Shown here piece after piece: positions 32,480 to 43,780 of a DNA stretch of 64,000 nucleotides. This stretch comes from Nereocystis luetkeana. Lineage: Eukaryota; Sar; Phaeophyceae; Laminariales; Laminariaceae. Location: assembly GCA_031213475.1 (NCBI GenBank), contig JARUPZ010000024.1, forward strand, positions 9,241,324-9,305,323, in the 5' to 3' direction. Every line of letters starts with the position of its first letter. The first letter of the stretch is position 1. The notes below the pieces were generated by a model. It saw only the letters and a program-made list of their open reading frames with translations. It ran no database searches and was not told where the DNA came from. A program made the translations under genes and the position numbers.

Positions 32480-33045
32480 CGACGTGCAGAACGAGCGGGT
32501 CCACCGACCCCTGCATTGCCATGGTCCTCAACATCAGGTCCTTTTCCACCTTGCCATCGGTGTAGGCACCTCGAATGATCTCATTGGTATCAAAACGCGG
32601 GATATCAGTGCGGGAAATAGTGGAGTTCTTTTGAACAGCAAATGACCAAGATGGATTTTGTGATTCGCCTCTTCCTCACTTTTGCCATCACCTAGCATGG
32701 CCAGTTTGTCAGTCTCCTTGCCAACCCTACTAAGGGAGTCAAGGGGCCCCTCGCCTTTCACCATGCGAATCGTCTCAAACTCTAGCTCCAACCTACGTTT
32801 TGCTTCACGAGTATTCGGCATGTATAAATCCTCCAACGCTTGCCACGCGCCGCTGAGCGATTTCGCTTTCTGCATGTCAAACTCTATCGCGGGGTACCCG
32901 ATCATCGACTCCATCAACAAACCCTACAACAATCTAGCATCCTTTATCTCCTTCGTGGAGCACCTAACCTTCAGCGCTTCCGCAGACACGCCAACATTTC
33001 AGGGAAATCCGTGGGCTTAATAATACGTACGCAACCACACTCCAG
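32480..33045 (-). pseudogene. Copia element 1: Gag (UBN2-like)
   Basis: The main frame, 32920-32534, contains AKSLSGAWQALEDLYMPNTR, then RRLELEFETIRMVKGEGPL and DSLSRVGKETDKLAMLGDGK, a spacing typical of the copia Gag capsid region. The upstream piece to about 33045 is in another frame (TEALKVRCSTKEIKDA). A stop separates it from the polyQ part. Confidence 0.75.
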
Positions 33046-33487
33046 GATGCAGGCTCTCATTTCGCTCCTCCACAAAAAGAAAACCACCTCTTCGCCAAAT
33101 TCTGGCGGGCGGGACTGAGGCTAAACAGGGCGAGACGGGAAAATTCCGTGGAACATGCCTGTTGGGGCATCCTGCCTATATTTCGTAGTTGCTGACACGC
33201 TCAGCGCTGCTTCCGTTGCCCCCGCAGACCGAAGTCGTGAAGAAGCCAGTATCGCGTCCCTCTCGTCGCTGGCTTCTCGTTTCCTCGGGTCCTTCTACAG
33301 TAGACCAATTTCTTCGATCATAGCGATGCTCATCGCTCACTCGTATCTCTTCACCAAGCCCATCACCACAATCACCACCACCACTACCACCGCCATCATC
33401 ACACAACTATCTCGAGAACGCTCAACCCGCACTGGGCTGACCAATAACTTTCCAAGCCAGAGACTTCCACTGTACGCTATTAATAGC
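33046..33487. other. 5' untranslated part of copia element 1
   Basis: Lies between Gag and the candidate 5' LTR. TACGCTATTAATAGCGTA, a perfect 18-bp palindrome, spans about 33473-33490 at the LTR edge. I could not identify a tRNA primer binding site. CAC/CAT simple repeats occupy 33362-33402. Confidence 0.4.
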
Positions 33488-33771
33488 GTATTGGAAGGGC
33501 ATTAGGCTCGGACAGGTATCAGTCGAGAACGACCAAGAGGAGACGCAGCTAACAGGGAAAGACACAGATGTACTACGAAATATATTATTTTAGCACAACG
33601 TTATAGCAGATGCTTCCACGACATCGTACTAGCAAACATGGCCAGGAAACATAATTCCCACCACTCATTCTGACGGACCCTCTTCACCACATCATAAAAC
33701 CCATCATCCATATACAACTCCTCAGCAGTCCACGATAAATCCATGTCGATTTCCGAATCACAACCAATAGA
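33488..33771 (-). repeat. Candidate 5' LTR of copia element 1
   Basis: Direct-repeat partner of 24239-24536, in the position expected for the 5' LTR of a minus-strand element. It shares the same ordered words, with several indels. Confidence 0.7.
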
Positions 33772-33794
33772 GTGTACAGCAGGGATTTTTTTTC

Positions 33795-34330
33795 AAGTTG
33801 TACGAGCAGCATGTTTTAGCAGGATGGGCTAGATGGCTCTCTACGTACGATCTTCCGGACCGGCTCCTTGCACTCGGACTGGCTGGCACGGGCCTCCCAA
33901 CTCGCGGACATCTGTCGGTGTACTCGACACGTTGCTATTCAAGCGGTCGACTACACGCTGCCCCTGTTGCAACAATAAGCATGCGTACTCACGAAGTAGT
34001 AATGGTACATACCGGTATGCAGTAGGCCTCCTGAACCACGCACGCTATGCATGCGTACACATCGAGAAACGATGATACACTGGAATAGGCCGCCCGCACC
34101 GCGGATATCTATGTAAACGACACGTTGTTGTTCAAGAGATCGACCACACGCTACCCATGTTGCAACGATATGCATGCGCATCCACTGCCACTGCCCATGT
34201 TGCAACGATAAGTCGACTCCATACAAGTTACGGCTAAGACGACCGGTTCTGAAGCACAGCTATGAGATAAGGCGTTAGAACCAAGACAAGTCGACTCCGT
34301 ACCAGTTACGGCTAAACACGCCAGCAAGTG
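33795..34330. repeat. Diverged internal duplications before copia element 2
   Basis: The words 'cgacacgttg(c/t)t(a/g)ttcaag', 'gttgcaac(a/g)ata', 'atgcatgcg' and 'aagtcgactcc(a/g)tac(a/c)agtta' each recur two or three times. The block precedes the Gag-like frame of copia element 2 and may be its leader or LTR remnant. I found no matching copy downstream of the element. Confidence 0.4.
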
Positions 34331-34469
34331 GCAAGAGGGTTATATAGCGCTGCTATTTGTTCGGGCGTCAGGACAAAGGAAGCCCGTATCTACTGCGGAG
34401 TAGGGCAGCACGCATCAGTTGCGGCAAAATACCAGTCATGGAGGAGACCAGAAAATAGCAACACTAAAA

Positions 34470-35400
34470 AAGGGGGGTCTTCCAAAATACGACCTACGGG
34501 ACCTTTCTGTCTTCCCCAGCTGGAAGGCGAAACTTCGTGCTCACCTCGCCTTCCGCACCCCAGGTAGTTTGAAGGTCCTACAGGACAGAAAGGGCCCGAC
34601 CCCCCTGGCGATGCCGACACCGTCGAGGATAGCGCGGACATAATACACACCAGATGAAGTGTAGCGGTGGAAAATCGAAGAAATTGCTTCTACTCCATCC
34701 TCTTCCTCGTAATAAACGGCGGCGCCCAGACACCAGTTGAACAGTCGAGCGAAAGTCAATGGACGACGGCGAAAGCGACGGAAGAGCAGGATGGGTAGCG
34801 CTGGTCAATAAATTCGGGTTTCTAACGCCGGTCGCATGGCCACATAGAACGCGGGACAACTCCATGAACATGTCAAGGCCATCATGGAGCGCGGGATCGA
34901 CTCCATGAACATGTGGAGGCCATCCTGTCGCGGGCAGCATCCTAAAGGACCTCCCGGACGAGTGCGAGTATGTGCGCAGCAGCAGCTACATCTAGCGCGA
35001 CGTTGGACTGGAGGATGCCAAGCTGGTTCCGAGGGTCATTACGCGGACAACTTAACTCGCTCCTCGTCGCGCGGAACGTCAGATGGGGCCGCGTGGTTGC
35101 ATGCACCGGGTGGCTCCCACGAAGTACAGCGCTTCAACTGCAGAACGTACGATTACTACCGGAACGAATGCCCGCAGAACAATGACGAGAAGGAGCGTGG
35201 ACACAGCGGAGGGAAACCGCACTGGAACAAAAACGGCGTGGATGCAGGCATCAACGGCGAAAAAGGCAGTCGCGACGGCAGCGCAGGCACAGCGTTGGAA
35301 GAGGGGACCCCAGCGGCAATACAGCTGGCAGTGGACGCATCGGTGGAGTTAAATGCCCCCCCCACCAACACAACGCTAGCCCCAGCGACCAAACATGTCT
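34470..35400 (+). pseudogene. Copia relic 2: Gag region
   Basis: The frame 34419-34643 has the PKYDLRDLSVFPSWKAKLRA segment of Gag. Further on, 34884-35408 contains FNCRTYDYYRNECPQ, where a CCHC knuckle is expected but only the outer Cys residues remain. A tail rich in Lys/Asn/Gly follows. Several frames are needed, so it is broken. Confidence 0.55.
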
Positions 35401-35689
35401 CAAGTTAACGATCAACGGCACCGACAGCAGTAATTTCGCCAACATGTATAACCCTCATCAGCCCGAGTCACCAGTGAACACAACGGTGGAGACTACCACG
35501 GAGGCAGCGTGGGCTTACATGGGAGGATGCCCGTGCTTGTCAAGACCGGCCGCCGAGCCGGAGCTCCAGGAAAGACGGATAGAGGCACGCGAAAGTGAAC
35601 TCAGACTATCGGAAATACTTTTCAGCGCTTTGGCGGGGGGTGGCAAATCGACGCTCCCGATGGCCAAGGCAAAGGATTACCAGAGAAAC

Positions 35690-36000
35690 GGTGTTTTCGC
35701 GAACAACGAAGGTTTGTCAAGCATCTGTTAGATAGCGGAGCATCTGAGCACTGCAGTACCGCGATGGTCGCCCCAGATTACGGCAGCGGCTATCCTACTA
35801 CGTACGAATCGAGTAAGTACGCCAGATATCTACCGTCGGAAACCACAAGGCTGAAAGGGGTTGCTACGGGGACCATCAGCGGCTGCATCGTTGACCAAAG
35901 CGGATTTAGATAGCAAGTGATGCTGCCGGTTGTAGTGATGCTCGACATTGGGTCCAACCTACTCTCGAATACCGAGCGCAACAAAAATGTGAGTGTTAAC
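35690..36000 (+). pseudogene. Copia relic 2: aspartic protease
   Basis: VKHLLDSGASEHCSTAMVA is read at about 35716-35772 and includes the D-S-G-A active site. About 60 codons later LDIGSNLLSN (near 35941) matches the usual G-x-N-L-L-S strand of copia proteases. A stop at 35911-35913 separates the two. Confidence 0.75.
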
Positions 36001-36059
36001 CATCTTCGCCCTGGAGGAGTCGCGGATAGAGAACAACCGTTTAACTATCGCGCCACAGC

Positions 36060-36730
36060 AAGTAAGGGGACACCAGGATTTCCAAGACGTCAGCACGATT
36101 ACCGACGGTTTCACCAGGTACAAATATATTTACCTCACCCAAATTAAGCGAGAAGCCGGCGACACCACCTAGCATTACGTACGGTCGGTGGTGACGTCCC
36201 TCGTTTTTCGGACCCAAGGCCTTGGCGCTGACCGTGGGACATATAACAGGGAAACCCCTCGGAAAAAGGTGACTATACTGCGATCAACGTCCAGTGTGCG
36301 ACCGTCAACACACCTCAGCATATGGGGACGCCGGAGCGCGATGAGAGGACTCTCTGGCGGGAAAGACGAGATGTCTACTGGCGGACAACGGGCTCACGAA
36401 ATCCCTTTGACGAGAGTCAATGTTCAACGCGACGTACCTGACAAACAAGACATCGCACTCGCCGCTCAACATAGGGACCTTAAACAAGGCAATTCATGGG
36501 AAGGAGGCAACACTGCAACTCCTCGGGACCATCGGCTCCAGGGCTTTCGTTTTCATCGAGACGCAGGCCAAGAAGCTGGACAGGACGGGTCTTGGGAGGG
36601 CAGACTCTGTAAGTACAACCAGGACACCAAGGTGTATCTCATCTACCACGCAACAACACACAAGGTGGTGGAGTGCGGCTACTCCTTGTTCATCGAGGTG
36701 CCGTCGAAGGTATTGCCAGCTCCGATCAAC
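36060..36730 (+). pseudogene. Copia relic 2: integrase core end and C-terminus
   Basis: FTRYKYIYLTQIK marks the core. 36420-36590 reads FNATYLTNKTSHSPLNIGTL, then LLGTIGSRAFVFIETQAKKL, the copia integrase C-terminal signature. After a frameshift LCKYNQDTKVYLIYHATTHK and ECGYSLFIEVPSK follow in the other frame. Core catalytic residues are not recoverable. Confidence 0.8.
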
Positions 36731-37279
36731 GGGGCGAACAGCATCCACGAGATGGGCGAAGGTCGGCATCATGTGTTTTGGCGACGGACCAGAGGACGAC
36801 GACATACTGCGAGACGTATGAGACTACACATCGCGCATCGACTTTATCAACGGCGTGACGTCCGACCATATCATCCCCATCGTTGTACCGCGCGACCCGG
36901 CGACAGCCTAGATCCTAGCAATAATCCGTGGATTAAATCAAGCGGATGTGTTGTCCGAAGAAGAGACGCCGGGAGCACCGGCGGACGCTGTCGGTGGAAA
37001 ACAATCACCGGCAGACGACGGTGGCGGACAGCAACCGGCAGCAGGTGGTGGAAGTCGGCAACAAGGGGGACCCGCTGGAGGGACGGGCTTCAACTCAGAG
37101 GGAGCGGCAACTCAACACTAAGTGATGCAAGCAGGCACAAGGAGCAGTGGCAGGGCAGCGTCGGTGCTATCAACAACAACCGCCCTGCGGGTCTCTACAC
37201 CAACACGGCATTGCTGGATATGGCGCAGCACATGGGAATTCTGACGTAAGCGGAGTATGCGTACGCCACTACCAACGTG

Positions 37280-38422
37280 CAGCAACGACAATCAGAGCGA
37301 GAGAAAGTATTGTTTTTGCCGAATACTTTCAAGGAATCTACGGCGCTTCTTGAAGCCGCTCGTACGAACGCGGCCCCGGACAAAGAAATGGAGAATCAAC
37401 GACCTCTACGACCTCGTCCCCGTCACATTCACAGCGCCCGGGCAGAGCGCAGATGGCCCCGGGGTGCAAGACTAAGCATGAAGCGACGGGATCTTCGGCG
37501 GACACGAAGCTTCTCAGATGGGTCTGCGATCTGAAGCAAAGCCCCATGAACTGACATATTTACCACTGAGACTCTTGTTTTTTGTCGATTACGTCCGGCG
37601 AACCAGCGGCATCAAGGCTTCGCTCGAGTTGATCAAGGGAAATGTGATGAGCCGCTCTAAGATGTCAGACATAGGTGACGTGTCGCGGGTGCTGGGGGTG
37701 CAGGTCAACCATGGTTTCCGACTAGGATCACTCGTCACCATCCAGTAGGGCTGTCTGCTCGTGAAGTTTATACGACGTGCAAGGCTGCAGGTCGTTGGGG
37801 ACGCCGGGGTATGACAAGGGGCTATCCTCGGATGCAGCTGGAAAAAAGCCTTCTGGGCGAGGAAACGAATCGGATATTCCAAGCTGTTGTTGTCATCGCC
37901 ATATACCTGAGCCAGGTGACACGCCACGACATATCGTACGCGGTAAATCTGATGGCGAGGGTATTATTGCCCAAACCATCAAAGGCACACATGCACATGG
38001 GGGCGGCCCAGCTTTACTTTGATACCTAGCCGGTTCGGTGGATTTCAGCACTCCTTGCAAGCAACGAGGGTTCAGTCTCAACGCGTAATCGGACGCCTAG
38101 TGGGGTGCCAATGTTGGGTGACAACCCGGACTCCCGAAAGTCAACTTCATCGTACACGTACACCATGATGATGTGAAACGACCCCGTGGGCTTCGAAGTG
38201 AGCATGCTAGGGTTGCCGGCCCAGTCAACCATGGGAGCGGAGCATGTGGCGGGAGTGTTGGCGATGAGCGATGCAGTGCTTTTCCAGAACACGATGACAG
38301 ATCTCGGCTTCAAGGAGGATTTCAAATGCGTCCCGTTCCACATCGACAACACTTTGGTACTACTGCTGCATGTGTATCGTCCGATTTCGGGTGCTGATAT
38401 TGGGAAATTGATTATTATTTAA
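37280..38422 (+). pseudogene. Copia relic 2: RT remnants and RNase H
   Basis: 37380-37470 has an RT entry motif NDLYDLVPVTFTAPGQ. The palm is then missing, and LFFVDYVRRTSG at about 37577-37610 stands where Y-V-D-D-x-x-x-T-G is expected, followed by MSDIGDVSRVLGVQVNHG. 37811-38029 holds LSQVTRHDISYAVNLMAR and SKAHMHMGAAQLYF. 38186-38400 holds PAQSTMGAEHVAGVLAMSDA and FHIDNTLVLL of RNase H. A large part of the RT has been deleted. Confidence 0.85.
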
Positions 38423-39650
38423 GAACCGGGAGAATAGAAATTGGCCAAACCAAACAATACTCTGGTCTTCGCAAACACCATATTTTTCTTCTGAAGAATT
38501 TCACAAATTGTGATTGAAGGCCTCCGTATCTTGACACAATTTTTCGTTTTCTCTAAACTTTGGGAATTCTGGAAACAACTTCTCAGATATGAAAGGCTCT
38601 TCTTTGTAGTCAAGGTTCCAGCGCCTCCAGCAGGTGATGGTGGCTGCTAACCGCGATCAGCACTTTGTTTAGTGAAGTTTATTCGCTTCCAACCAATGCT
38701 GGTGATCGATAGCCATGATCGGCATGGTGATCGATGGCAGGCAGTGATCGGCATTATAGTCAAACTTATATCGGGTTCAACAAGTAAGTGCTGGAGAGCG
38801 TTGACCATGGTGGCACTCTGTAGTCAAGTTTCTATCGATTCCATCAGGTACTGCTTCATTAACGGTAAACAAATTGGTTTACTCTTCAGTTGAGGAAGAG
38901 TGTTAAGTGCAGGCTAGGTAGTGTGATATGGAGTAGTATTGTACTATATAATAGTCATGGGATAGTCATACAGGGCATAATATAAACGCACTGTAACACC
39001 CGAAGAGTATTTCCGGGGCTCTCTCTGAAGTTTCCTTTTCAGTACAACGGTTAACATAGGCGATAGGAGGAGAAGGGTAGACAACGCCCAAGGAAAGTTC
39101 TTCGGACAAGTGTCTCTATCCGTCTGGCGGATAAATAGAAGGAGAACAGAGTGTGGGCTTGATGACTATTAATATAATCAAGCCCCTATCGCATCACTCT
39201 CAACAGCTCCCTTCTCTCTCACCATGAAGAGGAAGAAGATGACGACATAAAAAGTCTCCGGAACAATAGAAGCTGCCTTCCTAGCCAGTTCAGATAGTTC
39301 CTCCACTCCATTCCCTGACCACGATACTCGGGTTCTACTACACACAGTAGCCTATACTTGGGAGTCATGTTCCGTAGAAGTAGTGCTAGCAGCAGTAGCA
39401 GCAATGAGTAGCAGAGCTGCTGTATGGAGGGTATATCCTATGAGTAGCCTATCGTTATTCAAGCACACCCAGGGTAAAACGAGTAGAAAATAAAAGGGCT
39501 GTGCGATACGAAAACAATATATATATATGATGGTTTCGTAGTTAAACTGGAACCGTGTGGGACAATGCGGCGGGGTTAGCTTTCATCGGGAACAACTTCT
39601 AGATCGTTGCATGAGACACCAGCCCTGAAGGTCTATAGACGCTGTAACAC
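38423..39650. other. Unassigned non-coding DNA
   Basis: No gene or defined repeat is recognised. Near 38690-38850 short words around 'gatcg(a/g)t(a/g)(g/c)c' recur weakly. AT-rich simple sequence occurs at 39525-39532. Confidence 0.4.
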
Positions 39651-39660
39651 ATTGGTAGGT

Positions 39661-39828
39661 CACAGCCCCAGGCGGTCTGCTCATCACAATATTCGGATAG
39701 ACTCCAGAAAGTCCGTTGATCTACGTCAGTTTTGGCCCTTAGCCCCCAGGCGGTCACTCCCTACTGACCATCACAGCACCCGGATAGACTCTATAGCAAG
39801 CCCATTGTTCTAAGCCAGTTTTGGCCCA
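39661..39828. repeat. Tandem duplication of about 80-90 bp
   Basis: The two units share 'agccccaggcggtc' (second: 'agcccccaggcggtc'), 'catcacag/a', 'cggatagactc' and 'cagttttggccc'. The first runs about 39661-39738 and the second about 39737-39828. Confidence 0.7.
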
Positions 39829-39864
39829 TGATATAATAGACACATACACATTATTGTCCTTATC

Positions 39865-40195
39865 GCGGCATGCCGTGGCACCATCTGCGGCAAAACCTTC
39901 CATCGCATCGTTCACGGAATACCACGGGGCCTTCCGCGGACCTCCACGGCATACCATGGAACCTTCACCCTAACCCTAGCCTTGGTGCCGTGGACATTGG
40001 GGTGCCGTGGGGGTTGCCATGGCATGCCGTGAGGTTGCCATGGAGTGCCGTGCAGTTGCCGCGGGGGTTGCCAGGGTACCACCCATATGGCATGCCACGG
40101 CACCCCCTGCGGCGCCATGGAATCCTATGCCATGACATGGGATGCCGTGGGGATGCCCTGGTATGCTATGGGTGGTACCATTGCCATGCCACGAA
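39865..40195. repeat. Degenerate TGCCATGGCATGCCGTGG minisatellite
   Basis: Variants of 'ttgccatggcatgccgtggg' recur through about 330 bp with irregular spacing. The motif is rich in short palindromes (CCATGG, GCATGC). Confidence 0.65.
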
Positions 40196-40370
40196 AAAGT
40201 TAAATGGTGTAGAACCCTGCACTTTGCTCTTTCTTCTACCGAGGGCATCCGCTCCTAGGACCTGCCTGGGTGCTCATCAGCTCCAGCGTTAGCTTCTGCT
40301 CCGACTCCATCTCGAGGACACGAGCAGCGATCCCTGATATATATGCGGTGTGAGTCTAGAGTAACATACG

Positions 40371-40397
40371 CTACTACTACTACTGCTACTGCTACTG

Positions 40398-40454
<57 letters not shown>

Positions 40455-40457
40455 TTA
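40371..40457. repeat. (CTA)n microsatellite with CTG interruptions
   Basis: A nearly pure CTA array, giving artefact Thr-, Tyr- or Val-repeat frames. Confidence 0.95.
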
Positions 40458-40707
40458 GTACATACAGTAGGCTAAATTTGAAGGTACCGCATTCCGTACT
40501 ACTGAAAGCACGTGGCGATATCGTGCTGTTTTTCGCACTATTACTTGCATACAAATCATACCTAGGTCCTGGTGGTACCAGTATACTAATAGAAATACGA
40601 AAGGGACGCGTCCTCCGTTTACATACGAGTGGTAGAAATAAAGGCCGACACACACACGTACGTGGGCAGTGCTGCAGCATCAACCACAGGTAATATTTTC
40701 ACGCCTA

Positions 40708-41485
40708 AGGGCCGTTCCTAACGAACCGGAAAATATCACGATTCGTGACTTTTTGGCATGCCAAAATATCACGATAGATCCGTGACGACATTTATTTCAG
40801 TTCTAACCACAAACACCGAAAAACGTCACGTTTCGTGATATTTTCAAATAAATTGTAAAAATTCCGATATTATTTCGAACCCAAGGTTTTTTTCGTGTGG
40901 AGGCAACTAACTCTCGCGAGTGGGGCACGGCCAGGCCGAACCGGGCCGACCGCGCCTGGCCCGGCCCGTGGTATATTATTCGAATCACGGGCCGAAGCCT
41001 GTGACCCAGCCTGCGAGATTCTTATTTCACCGACCGTCGTCCAAGCTCGATTCGCGACGTTCCATCTCGCAGGGCGTCTCTGTCCGGCCTGGCCTGTGAC
41101 ATCCTCAGGTCATTTTCGCGTTTGTCTTCAAGCTGTGACTCCTCCTCCTCGAAATTTCGAGCCTACAACCTGCTTGTTAGCCCGCGCTCAGCGGCGTCTT
41201 TGGGTAGCCGCCTGTTGTCCACAAGCGGCGCACGAAGCAGAGTCTGCCATGTATGTCCATATTATACCGACCTTCGGATACCGTTCGTTGGTGCGCGTGG
41301 GTTGCGTAGTGCCTTGATCAGGCGTGATTGGAGACTAGGCAAAATGTCACGAATCGTGATGTTGTGTTTTTTAGGGAAAAAAAGCTAAAAAAAATGGCGT
41401 CATGAAATAAATCCCGACAAAAAAATCACGATTCACGACAAAAATCTCACGAATCGTGTTTTTTTTGTTGGTTAGGAGTGGCCCT
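40708..41485. mobile_element. MITE family C: 778-bp inverted-repeat element with clustered palindromes
   Basis: The ends AGGGCCGTTCCTAAC and GTTAGGAGTGGCCCT (41471-41485) are inverted with two mismatches. Just inside both ends lie copies of the palindrome TCACGATTCGTGA or a variant: 40736-40748, about 40772-40790 and 40826-40839 on the left; 41347-41359, 41426-41438 and 41447-41458 on the right. No transposase is present. The centre, 40890-41330, is GC-richer and has no recognised domain. Confidence 0.7.
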
Positions 41486-41618
41486 GACCACGGTTAGTGA
41501 ACTTAGTGGTGACAACCGTGTGTGTGTTGCGTCAGACAGCACAACAAGGAGCGCCACATATTCACGCCTCCTGTTTATTAGCTGTTAAACGGTATATATG
41601 AGATGGTTATATAGCCGG

Positions 41619-41969
41619 TCGCCCCGGTGGTTCAAGTGGTTAACCTCGAATTCTACTTGTCTGAGTCCTCCTGGGTTCGAGCCCCAGGTGGGTCGGACTT
41701 TGACTTTATTTGCAAAAATAAAAAAAAGGATTCAATTTAATTGTTGAGAGCGCCTTGCAGCGTGGGTAGGCACCAATTCGATGCGAGTCGACGAGGGAAG
41801 AAAAGGCTGAAATCTTCTCGCGATAAAAATGAAGGCACGTACCGTAGCGGGAAGGGGGGAGAAGAGCCTGCTATGTGACCCCGGATCTGAGTTACGACTT
41901 GGAAGGAGAGAGAGAAGAAGATGTGCGAAGATAATGAATGGGATGAGAAAAATAAATAAATAAATAAAT
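41619..41969 (+). mobile_element. tRNA-derived SINE, copy 2
   Basis: Same A-box (TGGTTCAAGTGG), B-box (GGTTCGAGCCC) and body as copy 1, with a small duplication near 'gagtcctcctggg'. The tail is an (AAAT)n run. Confidence 0.9.
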
Positions 41970-43270
41970 GTGATGGTCTATTATTAGGGTACGTAGAGAC
42001 AACACTACTCTACTGGGATACGTAGAGGAAAACATATGTTTCCCCTGGGACATATCAGATGTCCTCGCGGGGTGTGCCCCACAATAACTCAATGTTCTAT
42101 ACCAACTCCTTGTTGTCTGCATGTATGTACCCTTCTTCCTGTCCCGGCACCGTGAGTGCCGACCTATGAACCCATTTCGGCACGGCCCACCCCTTTCCTG
42201 CTTGAGCCAAAAAGTGCAATCCGTACCATACATACCGTGGGAAGAGTCCCCGATGAACAAACAGTGGTATATATATAGGGACACAACAAAAACTACAGTA
42301 CTACAGTAGTATACTGTAGTAGTAGTACTGCGCGACGGCGGTTACGTAGTCTCCTATTTTGGCCAAGACTCGCGGCTTATTATGTTGTGATGACAACACG
42401 TTGAACAGAGTAGACTCTCAAAGTTCATGGTATGGAATGGTATGGAAGGATTTAGAGCGGCGTCCCTCGCTGAGCACAATTTTTTAAATAAATGCTTACG
42501 TAGCTAGCTAGCTGTAAAGCTTACGTACACCACAAAATTGCGCCCGGAATTCTTAACATATATATATATATGCATACACATGCACACATACATACATGTC
42601 GAATAAATGGCATCCCAACACGATATTACAAGGCGTATTTTCGCTGTCGAAGAGCCCGCCCGCCACAACAAGCAATGTGGCCGTGAAGCGTCGTTCCTTT
42701 ATTATTAGCAAATAAATACGGGTGAAAAGGGTTCGAAAGCGATGGACAGGGTAGTGACTACAGTATTATTATTAGCTTTTTTTTTTTTTTTTTTATCCTC
42801 CGACGGATTGGTAAAAATAAAGCTTAAGCTCACCACACTTCCACGTTCGTGTCGTGTGTCAATTTAGCCCAGTTGGGCACGTTGACCCGACCTGACCCCC
42901 GAGAGGAGCAGGTGCGGTGGAGATAGCCACCCGGGAGAGTCATCTCTCCCGGGTAGTGTGGGACTTGCGTTTGCTCACCCACCAACAAAAACCAAGGCTA
43001 TGAGGCCTTCCCGCCGGACTCGGACCAGTTACGGTCCACCCTACCCGTTGGGGCGTTGGTCCTATTATTATTAGCAGTTACTAGTATCGTGCTTCAAGAT
43101 AGGTGCGGGTGTGCTAACCATCCCGACTGTGGCGGAAGGGGAGCGCGGCGGTGGACAATGAGGGGGGGCAGAGGACGGGGACGACGGAATCCCACAGACC
43201 AAACTCCCGTTATATGGTCATGGTAGGTAATCGCGGTAGTAACGGCAGTACATTTAGTTAGTAGTTATGG
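41970..43270. other. Unassigned non-coding DNA with one hairpin
   Basis: ACCCGGGAGAG at 42929-42939 and CTCTCCCGGGT at 42944-42954 form a perfect 11-bp stem with a 4-nt loop. A poly-T run lies at 42779-42795. No gene is recognised. Confidence 0.45.
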
Positions 43271-43278
43271 TATTATTA

Positions 43279-43390
43279 TTACGGGGGGGCATATTATATA
43301 GGACCTACGTTACACACAAACACCCATATATTTCGCTATGTTTACTCAACTTTTGGTCCCAGCTACAGTAGTAATATGGTCCCACCGTAA
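43279..43390. mobile_element. MITE family A copy, 112 bp
   Basis: TTACGGGGGGGCAT..TATAGGACC on the left and ATATGGTCCCACCGTAA on the right are inverted. The centre, reverse-complemented, matches the 'aatatataggtgtttg' core of 13329-13433. Confidence 0.7.
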
Positions 43391-43485
43391 TAGACGCAAG
43401 AGGTAAGGACAGCGTCATTACATCGTTATTCCTGTGGCAATGGACTATTACATCTGATATACACTATTATTACTGACTGTAGGTT

Positions 43486-43780
43486 GTTGTTGTCTTCACA
43501 TTAAATCGTCCTTTCTACCCAGCTTCATCAGTACACCCAGTCTACAGTGTCCGTCCTGATTCCCTATCCTAGAGAGATACTGATTCTGTGGTCACAGACT
43601 GTGGGACAGAGGAAGACCAAAAATAAAACAAAATCGCAAATTCAAGCGTCAAGCAAGTGAAGTGTCAGCGTACCGCGTACGAGAACTCAACAACACAACA
43701 AGCAAGAAGACCGGAAAAATAAGAGCAAAAGACAATAAAAATAAAAAAAAATCTGAAACGAAAAAAAGAAGAAAGAAGAG
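43486..43780 (-). repeat. Dispersed repeat F, minus-strand copy
   Basis: Reverse complement of 9410-9707. Shared stretches include 'ctgatgaagctgggtagaaa', 'tctaggatagggaatcagga' and 'gaccaaaaat' on the appropriate strand. The (GTT)n at 43482-43491 is the reversed (CAA)n tail. The A-rich 3' flank to about 43800 parallels the T-rich part near 9420-9480. Confidence 0.7.

Larger units (their letters stand above)
24239..33771 (-). mobile_element. Decayed Ty1/copia retrotransposon with candidate LTRs
   Basis: Direct repeats of about 290 bp bound the element at 24239-24536 and 33488-33771. Reading on the minus strand from 33045 to 28115 the order is Gag, zinc knuckle, protease, integrase, reverse transcriptase, RNase H. 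Integrase before RT is the diagnostic Ty1/copia order. Several frameshifts and stops break the reading frames, so it is non-functional. The stretch between RNase H and the 3' repeat, 24540-28114, is unusually long and filled with non-coding duplicated modules, which suggests later insertions. Confidence 0.8.
34400..38422 (+). mobile_element. Ty1/copia relic 2, plus strand, internally deleted
   Basis: In order, across many frame changes: Gag-like PKYDLRDLSVFPSWKAKLRA (34470-34540), degenerate zinc knuckle (about 35133-35175), protease LLDSGASEH (35725-35751), integrase core remnant FTRYKYIYLTQIK (about 36110-36150), integrase C-terminus (36420-36720), short RT ends (37300-37740), then a copia RT/RNase H linker and RNase H (37800-38390). 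Sequence and strand differ from element 1, so it is a separate family. No LTR was recognised. Confidence 0.8.

Noticed and set aside
41621..41700. tRNA gene at the head of each SINE
   Set aside because: A and B boxes are present but the arms do not form a complete cloverleaf, and the head is always followed by the same 250-bp body, which identifies a SINE.
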